From Nocardioides baekrokdamisoli (GTDB lineage Bacteria; Actinomycetota; Actinomycetes; Propionibacteriales; Nocardioidaceae), in NCBI RefSeq assembly GCF_003945325.1, contig NZ_AP019307.1, positions 2,232,001-2,296,000 of the forward strand: a stretch of DNA of 64,000 bases, read 5' to 3'. Below, one piece after another: positions 8,709 to 17,647 of the stretch. A program made the position numbers and the translations under genes. The notes under the pieces were generated by a model, which was not told the DNA's origin, did not search any database, and saw nothing but the letters and a program-made list of their open reading frames with translations. Every line of letters begins with the position of its first letter. Position 1 is the stretch's first letter.

Positions 8709-9108
8709 GGCGCCAGCCCAGTGCGTTTCCCGCGACGGTGCCGACGTACTGATCCGGTAGGTCGAGGGGCTCTGTCGTGAGCTCAGGCGGCGTCTGCTGC
8801 GGCCAGGTGCGTACGCCGGTGCCAGCGGCCTTGCCGAGTGCTTCCAGGCGCGTCCACGCGAGGACGTCCATGCCCTCCGGTGGTTGCGCGTCGGTGCGCT
8901 CGATGTCGATCCCGACGGGGTTCGTACCCCACGCGATGACGGCGATGTCGTCGGCGTACGCGATGGAGACCTGGAGGTCCGAGCCGATCAGCAACGGTCG
9001 ACCATGCTCGATCGATCCGCACTGCGGGCACTGGCGTACGACAGAGGCGGCGCCGGTCTCGTGGACCAACGCCGCCTCTGCATGTGCTCTCAGGTGAGCG
9101 CGGTTCAT
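8686..9108 (-). CDS. Very short Sfp-type 4'-phosphopantetheinyl transferase
   Basis: A 140-aa protein with the Sfp/AcpS-superfamily motifs in order: a CGSIEHGRP segment (motif P1-like), VSIAYADDIAVIAWG, the Mg-binding VGIDIE (Asp and Glu), and WTRLEALGKAAGTG, which is the W-x3-EA-x2-K motif. By family it transfers 4'-phosphopantetheine from CoA to a carrier-protein Ser, and the Ser527 carrier domain of the nearby NRPS is the obvious target. Sfp enzymes are usually over 200 aa; here the N-terminal half is much reduced. ATG 9108 lies 11 nt after the citrate synthase stop, so the two genes are probably cotranscribed. Longer in-frame starts would fall inside gltA. Confidence 0.8.
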   Translation of the reverse strand: MNRAHLRAHAEAALVHETGAASVVRQCPQCGSIEHGRPLLIGSDLQVSIAYADDIAVIAWGTNPVGIDIERTDAQPPEGMDVLAWTRLEALGKAAGTGVRTWPQQTPPELTTEPLDLPDQYVGTVAGNALGWRLIAPRPA

Positions 9109-9119
9109 GCTGTGTGTGT

Positions 9120-10421
<1,302 letters not shown>

Positions 10422-10489
10422 ATCGGCCAACCTAGACGATCGGGCGAGGCGGCGTCTCCCGGTCCCCTCGCACCTTGTGCCGGAGGCGC

Positions 10490-10568
10490 GGTGCGCCCGG
10501 GTGGACCGATGTTGCAGGTGAGGTGCTTCGAAGCCGCCTGGGCGCACCATGCGCCACATCGGTCCACC
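10490..10568. repeat. Interlocked inverted repeats in the gltA/hrpA divergent promoter region
   Basis: Two inverted repeats are interleaved. Repeat A is GGTGCGCCC at 10490-10498 with its complement GGGCGCACC at 10540-10548. Repeat B is GGTGGACCGATGT at 10500-10512 with its complement at 10556-10568. Between them is a 10-bp palindrome, GCTTCGAAGC (10524-10533). The A-B-A'-B' order means both hairpins cannot form fully at once on one strand except as a pseudoknot. The element lies between divergent gltA (start 10421) and hrpA (start 10612), so it may be an operator region, a folded 5' leader of hrpA, or a dispersed palindromic element. Confidence 0.8.
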
Positions 10569-10611
10569 TTTCGGGTTGGGGAGCAGGGCCCATGTCCGAG
10601 AGGATGGGCAG

Positions 10612-13600
10612 GTGGAGGCGGCGTCGGTGAGCATCGAGTTCCCGGCGGACCTGCCGATCTCGCAACGTCGCGACGACATCGCCCGAGCGATCAGTGAGCA
10701 CCAGGTCGTGATCGTGGCCGGCGAGACCGGGTCGGGGAAGACGACTCAGCTTCCGAAGATCTGTCTGGCCCTGGGGCGTACGAAGATCGGCCACACCCAG
10801 CCGCGGCGTATCGCCGCCCGGTCGGTCGCCGAGCGGATCGCGGAGGAGCTCGGCTCCGAGATCGGCGACCTGGTCGGCTACCAGGTCCGGTTCACGGACC
10901 GTACGTCGGCGGCATCGAAGATCAAGGTCATGACCGACGGCATCCTGCTCGCCGAACTGAGCCGCGACCGCGACCTCAAGAAGTACGACACGATCATCAT
11001 CGACGAGGCTCACGAGCGGTCGCTCAACATCGACTTCCTGCTCGGCTATCTCAAGCGACTGCTGCCACGTCGACCCGATCTCAAGGTGATCGTGACCTCC
11101 GCGACGATCGACACCCAGCGGTTCAGCGATCATTTTTCTGACGAGCGGGGTGTCGGGGCACCGGTCATCGAGGTCTCGGGGCGTACGTACCCCGTCGAGG
11201 TCCGGTATCGGCCGCTCATCGCGCTCCCCGACGACGAGGACGGTGAGCCGGTCGTCCGCGACATGACCGAGGCGATCGTCGAGGCCGTACGCGAGCTCTC
11301 CGCGGAGGGCCCGGGTGACGTCCTCGTCTTCCTGCCGGGTGAGCGGGAGATCCGCGACGCTGCCGACGCACTCACGGCTGCGGCGTTGGCGGTCGAGGTG
11401 TTGCCGTTGTTCTCGCGACTCTCTGCGGCTGAGCAGCATCGGGTCTTCTCGTCCCACAAGGGACGGAGGGTGGTGCTGTCCACCAACGTTGCCGAGACCT
11501 CGCTGACGGTCCCCGGCATCCGCTATGTCGTGGACTCGGGTCTGGCTCGGATCAGTCGCTACTCGGTACGTACGAAGGTCCAGCGACTGCCGATCGAACC
11601 CATCTCGCAAGCCTCGGCCAACCAGCGGTCCGGACGATGCGGTCGTGTCGAGGCCGGTGTTGCGATCCGGCTGTACGCCGAGGACGACTTCGGGGCTCGT
11701 CCGGCGTTCACTGAGCCGGAGATCCTGCGTACGAACCTGGCCAGCGTGATGCTGCAGATGGCGTGGCTGCGCCTGGGCGACCTCGGGCGATTCCCGTTCG
11801 TGGAGGCGCCCGATCGCAAGCAGGTCGCCTCGGCCGAGCAACTGCTGGGGGAGTTGCGAGCCGTCCGTCCCGACGGGCGCGGACTGACCGAGATCGGTCG
11901 GCGGTTGGCGCGGCTGCCGATCGATCCGCGGATGGGCCGGATGATCCTCGAGGCCGATCGCCTCGGGTGCGTACGCGAGGTGTTGGTCATCGCCGCTGCG
12001 CTGTCGCTGCAGGACCCACGCGAGCGCCCCTCGGAGGACCGACCAGCCGAACGGGCTGCCGCCGAGCAGCTGCACGCCCGGTTCCGTGATCCGACGTCGG
12101 ACTTCCTCACCTGGCTGAATCTGTGGCGGCACCTGCAGACGCAGCAGAAGGAGTTGAGTTCCAGCGCGTTCCGGCGGATGTGTGTACGCGAGCACCTCAA
12201 CTACCTGCGGGTGCGTGAGTGGCAGGACTTCGAGTCGCAGATCCGACAGGTCACCAAGGAGATCGGGGTCAAGGTCGGTCGGCCGGCTGACGAGCCCGAC
12301 TCCGACGGCATCCACCAGGCGCTGCTGAGTGGGCTGCTCTCGCACATCGGTCTGCTCGACGAGAAGTCGGTGCCGTCCGCGAGCGACCGCGCACGAGCAA
12401 AGCGCCCCGGCCCGCGGGAGTACCTCGGTGCTCGTGGCACGAAGTTCGCGATCTTCCCCGGCAGTGCGCTGGCGCGGAAGAACCCGACCTTCCTGATGTC
12501 CGCCGAACTGGTCGAAACCAGCCGACTGTGGGCCCGGCAGAATGCCGCGATCAAGCCTGAGTGGGCCGAGGGCCTCGCCGGGGACCTGGCCAGGCGCAGC
12601 TATTCGGAGCCGCACTGGTCGACCCGCCGCGGCTCGGTGATGGCGTACGAACGGGTCCTCCTCTACGGCGTTCCGCTCGCGGCGGACCGGCTGGTCGCGT
12701 TCGGGAAGATCGATCCTGTGCTCTCGCGCGAGCTGTTCATCCGGCACGCGCTCGTGCAGGGAGAGTGGCGTACGCGGCACCCGTTCCTCGCCCGGAACCA
12801 GCAGATGCTGGAGGAGGCGCAGGATCTCGAGCATCGATCCCGCCGTCGCGACATCGTCGTGGACGAGCAGACGCTGTTCGACTTCTACGACGCGCGGATC
12901 GGCGCGTCCGTGGTGAGCGGTGCCCATTTCGACCAGTGGTGGAAGGGTCAGCCGAAGCAGCTGCTGGACTTCGACCCGGCGATGCTCGTACGCGACGACG
13001 TCAGCGACACCGACTTCCCGGCCGTGTGGGACAACGGGCCGCTGACCTTCGACCTGAGTTATCACTTCGAGCCCGGTGCCCCGGCTGACGGGCTGACCAT
13101 CGACGTGCCGCTGGCCACTCTGTCCCAGGTCGACGACGGGGACTTCTCGTGGCACGTGCCGGGTCTGCGCGAGGAACTGGTCACCTCGCTCATCCGGTCG
13201 CTGCCCAAGCCTCTGCGGGTCAACTTCGTACCCGCGCCCGACAAGGCGCGGCAGTTCCTCGCCGAGGTGCCGGCCGGGTCCGAGCCGTTGCTCGATGCGC
13301 TGGAGCGCTGGGGACGCGCGCGGACCGGCACGCACGTACGCCGCGAGGACTGGGACCTGTCGAGAATCCCGGACCATCTGCAGCCGACCTACCGAGTCGT
13401 CGCCGAGGACGGTTCGGTCGCCGCCACGGGCAAGGATCTCGACGCACTCAAGGCCCCGCTGCAGCCGACCTTCGCCCGCGCCGTCGCCGCCGTCGCGGGG
13501 GAGTCGGGCCTGGCGTACGCAGGCCAGCGGAGCTGGGTGTTCGGCGACATTCCGGAGACGGTCGTCGCCAAGCGAGCCGGCCACGAGGTGATCACGTACC

Positions 13601-14352
13601 CGTGTCTGGTCGACGAGGGCTCGACGGTCGGGTTGACCGTGGTCGGCACGTCGGTTGAAGCCGACGCCCGGCACCGTCGCGGCGTGGCCAGGCTGGTGTC
13701 GATCATCGCGCCCGATCCGGCCAAGCGCGTACGCGACGGGCTCGATGCCGCCTCGAAACTGACCCTGGCCGTGAGCCCCTACGCCTCTGTTGCTGACCTG
13801 GTCCGCGACTGCTGGATGGCGGTGGTCCAGGAGGCGGTGGACGCATCGCCGCCGGTACGCAAGTCGGCGGAACTCGACGCTGTGGTCGACTCCTTGGGCG
13901 ACGGTGTCCAGGCCACGCAAGCCGTCGTGACCCAGGTGGTCCGCGCACTGGAGATCTGGCGCGGGGTCGACCGATTGCTCACCGGCCGAGCCGAGTTGGC
14001 GCACCTGCCCGCGTTGCAGGACATGCGGGCGCAGGTGGCGCGGCTTATCTTCCCGGGGTTCATCCACGAGGCCCGGTTGTCGCGCTACCCGACCTATCTG
14101 AAGGCGGTCGAGGTCCGGCACAGCAAACTCGGAGCACTGGCGGCCGATCGTCAGGCGATGGATGCGATCGCCAGCATCGAGAACGCGTACCTGCACCGGG
14201 TCGCTGCCCTCCCGGACGGCTGTCCGCCGGACACCGTCCTGCGCCGGGTGCGCTGGCTGCTCGAGGAGTACCGCGTGCAGTTGTTCGCGCAGAACCTCGG
14301 TACGGCTGAGAAGGTCAGCGACGCGCGGATCCGGTCCGCGCTCGACGCGTAG
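10612..14352 (+). CDS. hrpA: ATP-dependent RNA helicase HrpA (DEAH box)
   Basis: A 1246-aa DEAH/RHA-family helicase, close to the usual ~1300 aa. The N-terminal helicase core has Walker A GETGSGKTT (about residue 38), motif Ia TQPRRIAA, DEAH (about 131), SAT and the motif VI region RSGRCGRVEAG. The long C-terminal part fits the HrpA-specific region (OB-fold and DUF3418-type). The family acts on RNA, and E. coli HrpA has been linked to mRNA processing and ribosome rescue; the role in actinobacteria is less clear. GTG 10612 (VEAASVSIEF) has GAGAGG 8 nt upstream. Its promoter region holds the interlocked inverted repeats. Confidence 0.93.
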   Translation: MEAASVSIEFPADLPISQRRDDIARAISEHQVVIVAGETGSGKTTQLPKICLALGRTKIGHTQPRRIAARSVAERIAEELGSEIGDLVGYQVRFTDRTSAASKIKVMTDGILLAELSRDRDLKKYDTIIIDEAHERSLNIDFLLGYLKRLLPRRPDLKVIVTSATIDTQRFSDHFSDERGVGAPVIEVSGRTYPVEVRYRPLIALPDDEDGEPVVRDMTEAIVEAVRELSAEGPGDVLVFLPGEREIRDAADALTAAALAVEVLPLFSRLSAAEQHRVFSSHKGRRVVLSTNVAETSLTVPGIRYVVDSGLARISRYSVRTKVQRLPIEPISQASANQRSGRCGRVEAGVAIRLYAEDDFGARPAFTEPEILRTNLASVMLQMAWLRLGDLGRFPFVEAPDRKQVASAEQLLGELRAVRPDGRGLTEIGRRLARLPIDPRMGRMILEADRLGCVREVLVIAAALSLQDPRERPSEDRPAERAAAEQLHARFRDPTSDFLTWLNLWRHLQTQQKELSSSAFRRMCVREHLNYLRVREWQDFESQIRQVTKEIGVKVGRPADEPDSDGIHQALLSGLLSHIGLLDEKSVPSASDRARAKRPGPREYLGARGTKFAIFPGSALARKNPTFLMSAELVETSRLWARQNAAIKPEWAEGLAGDLARRSYSEPHWSTRRGSVMAYERVLLYGVPLAADRLVAFGKIDPVLSRELFIRHALVQGEWRTRHPFLARNQQMLEEAQDLEHRSRRRDIVVDEQTLFDFYDARIGASVVSGAHFDQWWKGQPKQLLDFDPAMLVRDDVSDTDFPAVWDNGPLTFDLSYHFEPGAPADGLTIDVPLATLSQVDDGDFSWHVPGLREELVTSLIRSLPKPLRVNFVPAPDKARQFLAEVPAGSEPLLDALERWGRARTGTHVRREDWDLSRIPDHLQPTYRVVAEDGSVAATGKDLDALKAPLQPTFARAVAAVAGESGLAYAGQRSWVFGDIPETVVAKRAGHEVITYPCLVDEGSTVGLTVVGTSVEADARHRRGVARLVSIIAPDPAKRVRDGLDAASKLTLAVSPYASVADLVRDCWMAVVQEAVDASPPVRKSAELDAVVDSLGDGVQATQAVVTQVVRALEIWRGVDRLLTGRAELAHLPALQDMRAQVARLIFPGFIHEARLSRYPTYLKAVEVRHSKLGALAADRQAMDAIASIENAYLHRVAALPDGCPPDTVLRRVRWLLEEYRVQLFAQNLGTAEKVSDARIRSALDA

Positions 14353-14382
14353 CGCCTGTGCGTCGCGCGTAGGCTCGTCGCG

Positions 14383-14988
14383 ATGTCTGACTTCAAGCGC
14401 CCACTCACGCCCGGGGACCGGTTCTTCGACCAGATCGACGACGGGATCGACCCTGAGAAGGTGCAGGAAGCCGCCGAGCGGTCGGCGGCTGCGCTCATCC
14501 GTGGCGCTGCGGGTGGGGACGCCGACCTCGCCTCGCGCGTCGTCCATCTCGCTGAGACCGAGGGGATCGAGGCGATCGCCGACGCCTGGGCAGGTTCGCC
14601 ATCGGACTCACTGGCTGGCTCGCTCTGGAGGCTCTACCTGCTCCGCGGGTGGGTGTACGCGAACCCGTTCCAAGCCGCTCGGGAGTTCGACGCCGGCAAG
14701 GCGCGGTCGCAGGTCGCCCGCGTGGTGGCAGGCGTCGCCGAGCCGCCCGGTCCCGACGAGGTCAGGGCGATGATCGACGAAGTCCTCCGCGGGATCGTGG
14801 TCGGCGACTATGCCGATGTGTTGCTGCGTGCGGCCGCGTTCACCCACGTGGTGGCGGTGGGGCGGGCAAGCCTGCAGGAGCTGCCGACCGAGGACGCGAA
14901 GCGGATGCTGGTGCTCGCCGAGCAACTCGAGCACGCGGCGCGGCATGAGTTGGCCGGGCATCTCGGCGCTGCCGGCACTGAGGACTGA
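14383..14988 (+). CDS. Conserved-looking hypothetical protein (201 aa)
   Basis: A 201-aa soluble, acidic, largely helical protein without a signal peptide or membrane segment. It begins MSDFKRPLTPGDRFFDQIDDGID and contains a Trp/Tyr-rich helix (LWRLYLLRGWVYANPF) and a C-terminal EQLEHAARHELAGHL helix. I do not recognise the family. It starts 31 nt after hrpA on the same strand and may be in the same transcript. Frame and codon bias (strong third-position G/C) support it as a real gene. Confidence 0.7.
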   Translation: MSDFKRPLTPGDRFFDQIDDGIDPEKVQEAAERSAAALIRGAAGGDADLASRVVHLAETEGIEAIADAWAGSPSDSLAGSLWRLYLLRGWVYANPFQAAREFDAGKARSQVARVVAGVAEPPGPDEVRAMIDEVLRGIVVGDYADVLLRAAAFTHVVAVGRASLQELPTEDAKRMLVLAEQLEHAARHELAGHLGAAGTED

Positions 14989-15046
14989 CCTGATCCCGCG
15001 CCGGTCGCGCCGTGGCACAACGCCGGGTCGCGTACGATTGCGTGCG

Positions 15047-15127
15047 TCGCCGGGCCGCGGCAGCCCCGGGTCCCAAAATTAGCCGCTATGAGCGGCCTTG
15101 CGCCGTGAGGCGCTCCCGGTCCGGCGA
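15047..15127. other. Candidate structured RNA element (multi-stem junction)
   Basis: A 10-bp closing stem (TCGCCGGGCC at 15047-15056 with GGTCCGGCGA at 15118-15127, one G-U pair) encloses two perfect hairpins. These are GCCGCT-ATG-AGCGGC at 15082-15096 and GCGCC-GTGA-GGCGC at 15100-15113, the latter with a GNRA-type tetraloop. The element lies in the 260-nt non-coding gap before the PemK/MazF-like gene. No known riboswitch class was recognised. It may be a leader RNA or part of a palindromic repeat element. Confidence 0.5.
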
Positions 15128-15131
15128 CACA

Positions 15132-15238
15132 CTCAATGCTTTTGTTTGCACGCGCCTGCTGCGTTGCTGGTCGCTTCGACGGCCTTCAGGCCGCCTTCGC
15201 TCCCGCGCCTGCCAACGCACTCGTCAGAAGCGATTGAG
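15132..15238. repeat. Long imperfect hairpin upstream of the PemK-like gene
   Basis: The outer arms CTCAATGCTT (15132-15141) and AAGC-G-ATTGAG (15228-15238, one bulge) enclose the inner stem TGCGTTG (15160-15166)/CAACGCA (15213-15219) and a central CGGCC-TTCA-GGCCG hairpin (15080-type positions 15180-15193). The hairpin ends 12 nt before the GTG start at 15250 and would bury the ribosome-binding region if transcribed. With the preceding element it fills the whole gap between 14988 and 15250. Confidence 0.55.
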
Positions 15239-15249
15239 ATGATGGCTGC

Positions 15250-15678
15250 GTGTGGCCCTTCAAACGACCGTCGGCTCCCACTGCGCAGATTGGGTACGCA
15301 CCGGTCCCGGATGGACGGGCCGATCCCGGCGAGGTGTGCTGGGCCTGGGTGCCGTTCGAGGATGACCCGAGCAGGGGCAAGGACCGCCCGGTGCTGATCG
15401 TCGGCGTCGAGGGTGACCTCTGGCTCGCCCTCATGCTGACCAGCAAGGACCATGATCGTGAGGCCGTCGAGGAACTCCCCAACGGCGTCGCGGTCGATCA
15501 TTTCGGCCACCGCTGGCTCGACATCGGCGCCGGCGCCTGGGACCGCGAGGGTCGTCCGAGTGAGGTCCGACTGGATCGATTGCTCCGATTGAGCAAGGTA
15601 CGCCGCGAAGGGGCCGCGCTCGACGAGGCCATGTTCCGGCGGGTGGCGGCCGCAGCCGGGATCAGTGATCGGCGCTGA
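15250..15678 (+). CDS. PemK/MazF-family toxin-like protein, no adjacent antitoxin
   Basis: A 142-aa protein. Its core fits the PemK/MazF SH3-like barrel: PGEVCWAWVPFEDDPSRGKDRPVLIVG (the Arg-Pro-hydrophobic strand typical of the family), then LWLALMLTSKDHD, then a C-terminal helix LDRLLRLSKVRREGAALDEAMF. Family members are mRNA interferases, but the short actinobacterial versions beside RNase D are of unproven activity. No small antitoxin gene precedes it; instead there is a 200-nt hairpin-rich leader. It starts at GTG 15250 (MWPFKR). Its end overlaps the convergent rnd gene by 17 nt. Confidence 0.75.
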   Translation: MWPFKRPSAPTAQIGYAPVPDGRADPGEVCWAWVPFEDDPSRGKDRPVLIVGVEGDLWLALMLTSKDHDREAVEELPNGVAVDHFGHRWLDIGAGAWDREGRPSEVRLDRLLRLSKVRREGAALDEAMFRRVAAAAGISDRR

Positions 15679-16900
15679 GGATCGCGTCGGTCAGCAGCGA
15701 TGCCGTCATCGCGATCTGCCACGGACGCGCGCCCGACCACTGAAGTCGACCGACGACATCGTCGAGCAGGTCGCCGGGGTCGCGCGTCGTTGGTGGCTCC
15801 CAGAGGAGTCGCCGCATGGCGTCAGGCTGGAGCAGGTTCTCCGGCGGCAGATTGTTGGCTTCGGCCATCGCGGTGATCCCGGCCCGGGCAGTGTCCAGCC
15901 GGCGGGCGGCGGTCTCGTCCCGGTCGGCCCAGGCGCGTGGCTGCGGGGGACCGGAGGCCCGAGGCGTACGCTCCGGCAACTCCTCCTCGTCCTGGGTCAG
16001 CGCGTGGTCGATCGCGGACATCCAGATGTCGATGTACGTCTTCGCCCCGCGACCGTGGAACCCCTTCGTCCCGAGCAGTTGGCCTCGCGACGCGGGCTCA
16101 GCGAGTGCGGCCGCGATGATCGCGCTGTCCGGGATCAGCCTGCCGGGAGTGCAGTCCCGGTCCTGGGCGATGTCGTCGCGCGCCTCCCACAGTGCCTTGA
16201 CGACCGCGAGGCCGCGGCGCGTACGCACTGAATGTGCGCCGGACGTGCGACGCCACGGCTCCACCCGGACGGCGGGCTGGAAGGACAGCAACGACTCGAA
16301 CTCCTGCTGCGCCCAGGTCCATTTGTCGGCGGCGATGAGTTCGTCGTGCATGGCATCGCGCAGTTCGACCAGTACCTCGACGTCGAGCGCCGCGTACTCC
16401 AACCATGCCTCGGGCAGCGGTCGCGTCGACCAGTCGGCGGCGGAGTGCTCCTTCAGCATCCGCCAGCCGAGCACCTCCTCCGTGAGGGTGCCGAGGCCGA
16501 CGCGGGGGTAGCCGAGCAGCCGGCCGGCGAGTTCGGTGTCGAAGAGCGCGGCGGGATGCAGACCGAGTTCGCCGAGGCAGGGCAGGTCCTGGGTGGCCGC
16601 GTGCAGGACCCACTCGGTGCCGTCAAGCGCGTCGATGAGAGGTGCCATCGAGGTCATCGCGATCGGGTCGATCAGCCAGTTGCCAGCGCCTTCGCGGGCG
16701 ATCTGGATCAGATAGGCACGGTTCGAGTAGCGGTACCCCGAAGCGCGCTCAGCGTCGATCGCCACCGGCCCGGTGCCGGCCTTGATCGCCGCTGCCGCAC
16801 GCGCCAGCCCGGCGTCGTCGTCCATGACGACCGGGTGCGGATCGCGCAGCTTCAGCAGGGGAGCCTGCTCGACGGCCTCCTCGGCCACCTCTTCGGTCAT
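15662..16900 (-). CDS. rnd: Ribonuclease D-like 3'-5' exonuclease (HRDC family)
   Basis: A 412-aa DEDD-superfamily exonuclease. ExoI is VAIDAERASGY (D-x-E), ExoII is in the WVLHAATQDLPCL region, and ExoIII is YAALDVEVLVELRDAM. A C-terminal HRDC-like helical region follows. By family it trims tRNA and other stable RNA 3' ends. Start ATG 16900 (MTEEVAEEAVEQ) overlaps the stop of the upstream DUF3000 gene as ATGA, so the two are translationally coupled; the longer open frame would lie inside that gene. The same pair lies near hemE in mycobacteria. Confidence 0.9.
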   Translation of the reverse strand: MTEEVAEEAVEQAPLLKLRDPHPVVMDDDAGLARAAAAIKAGTGPVAIDAERASGYRYSNRAYLIQIAREGAGNWLIDPIAMTSMAPLIDALDGTEWVLHAATQDLPCLGELGLHPAALFDTELAGRLLGYPRVGLGTLTEEVLGWRMLKEHSAADWSTRPLPEAWLEYAALDVEVLVELRDAMHDELIAADKWTWAQQEFESLLSFQPAVRVEPWRRTSGAHSVRTRRGLAVVKALWEARDDIAQDRDCTPGRLIPDSAIIAAALAEPASRGQLLGTKGFHGRGAKTYIDIWMSAIDHALTQDEEELPERTPRASGPPQPRAWADRDETAARRLDTARAGITAMAEANNLPPENLLQPDAMRRLLWEPPTTRDPGDLLDDVVGRLQWSGARPWQIAMTASLLTDAILSADH

Positions 16901-17499
16901 CCGCGCTGTCCGCGACGGTTGGGGAGGGTCGCCACGCCCTCGGGGACGGGCGGCAGGCCGGCGGCGGTGCACAGAAGTTCCGCCCAGGCCTCGACGTGGG
17001 CGGTGATGTTGAAGGTGGCGTCCATCGTGGGGGTCCAGGAGGCGCGTACCTCCAGTTGGGCGGTCCCTTCCTCAGACGCCATCCCGCCGAACGACTCGGT
17101 GGCGACACGCGTCACCGTGCCGGAGGCGGCGACGTACGCGGCCCCATGGCTCTCGAGCGCCTCGGTCAGCCAGGACCAGCCGACGGAACCCACCAGCGGG
17201 TCGGCCACGAGGTCGAGATCGATCTCGGCGCGGGCGTACGCGACGCAGCGGAAGGTCCCGTTGCCCCAGGCCTCGTTGCCGGCGGGGTCGTGGAGCAGGA
17301 TCAGGCGGCCGGTGGCGACCTCGTCGTCGTCCACGGTGACGTCGGCCGACAGGGCGGAGGCGTACGGCGCGATGCGTTGGGGCGCCGGCATGTCCTCGCA
17401 GAAGACTTCAGCGCGCAGGCGTGCCGCGTGCATGCTGGCGACGGCCGCGGTGAACTCCGCGGGCGCGTCTACTCCGGGATTCGCGACCACCCGCCCCAC
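16897..17499 (-). CDS. DUF3000 family protein
   Basis: A 200-aa soluble actinobacterial protein of unknown function, recognised as DUF3000 from its position upstream of rnd and divergent from hemE and from motifs such as LRAEVFCEDMPAPQRIAPYA, RLILLHDPAGNEAWGNGTFRCVAYARAEID and LEVRASWTPTMDATFNITAHVEAWAELLC (seen as separate blocks). The start is ATG 17499 (MGRVVANPGVD). It is translationally coupled to rnd by an ATGA overlap, which suggests a link to RNA processing. No catalytic motif is evident. Confidence 0.85.
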   Translation of the reverse strand: MGRVVANPGVDAPAEFTAAVASMHAARLRAEVFCEDMPAPQRIAPYASALSADVTVDDDEVATGRLILLHDPAGNEAWGNGTFRCVAYARAEIDLDLVADPLVGSVGWSWLTEALESHGAAYVAASGTVTRVATESFGGMASEEGTAQLEVRASWTPTMDATFNITAHVEAWAELLCTAAGLPPVPEGVATLPNRRGQRG

Positions 17500-17539
17500 T
17501 TTAGGACTCCTTCAGGCTCTCGTCCGGCAGGCGGCTCCC

Positions 17540-17598
17540 ACGTACCTGACGTTTTGCGGCACAAAACCGTGAAAACGGGCGATTTTCGTCAGGTACGT
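17540..17598. repeat. Compound palindromic element between DUF3000 and hemE
   Basis: The outer perfect arms ACGTACCTGACG (17540-17551) and CGTCAGGTACGT (17587-17598) enclose two further hairpins: GTTTTG-CGGCA-CAAAAC (17551-17567) and CCGT-GAAA-ACGG (17567-17578), the second with a GNRA loop. It is more A/T-rich than its surroundings. It lies in the divergent promoter region 50 bp before the hemE start. The layered structure resembles a dispersed repeat element more than an ordinary operator. Confidence 0.75.
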
Positions 17599-17647
17599 CG
17601 GCGCCCGTCGATGTGCGCGGCCTTGTTTCGAGTGCGACCATGATCGC

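Noticed and set aside
10432..14547. Very long minus-strand open frame (about 1370 codons) opposite hrpA
   Set aside because: It is the G/C-driven shadow of the plus-strand helicase: Arg/Gly/Asp/Val-rich, without domains, while hrpA has all helicase motifs.
15250..15678. A protein antitoxin gene for the PemK/MazF-like toxin
   Set aside because: The 260 nt upstream has no open frame with an SD; it is filled by hairpins, and the downstream gene is convergent RNase D.
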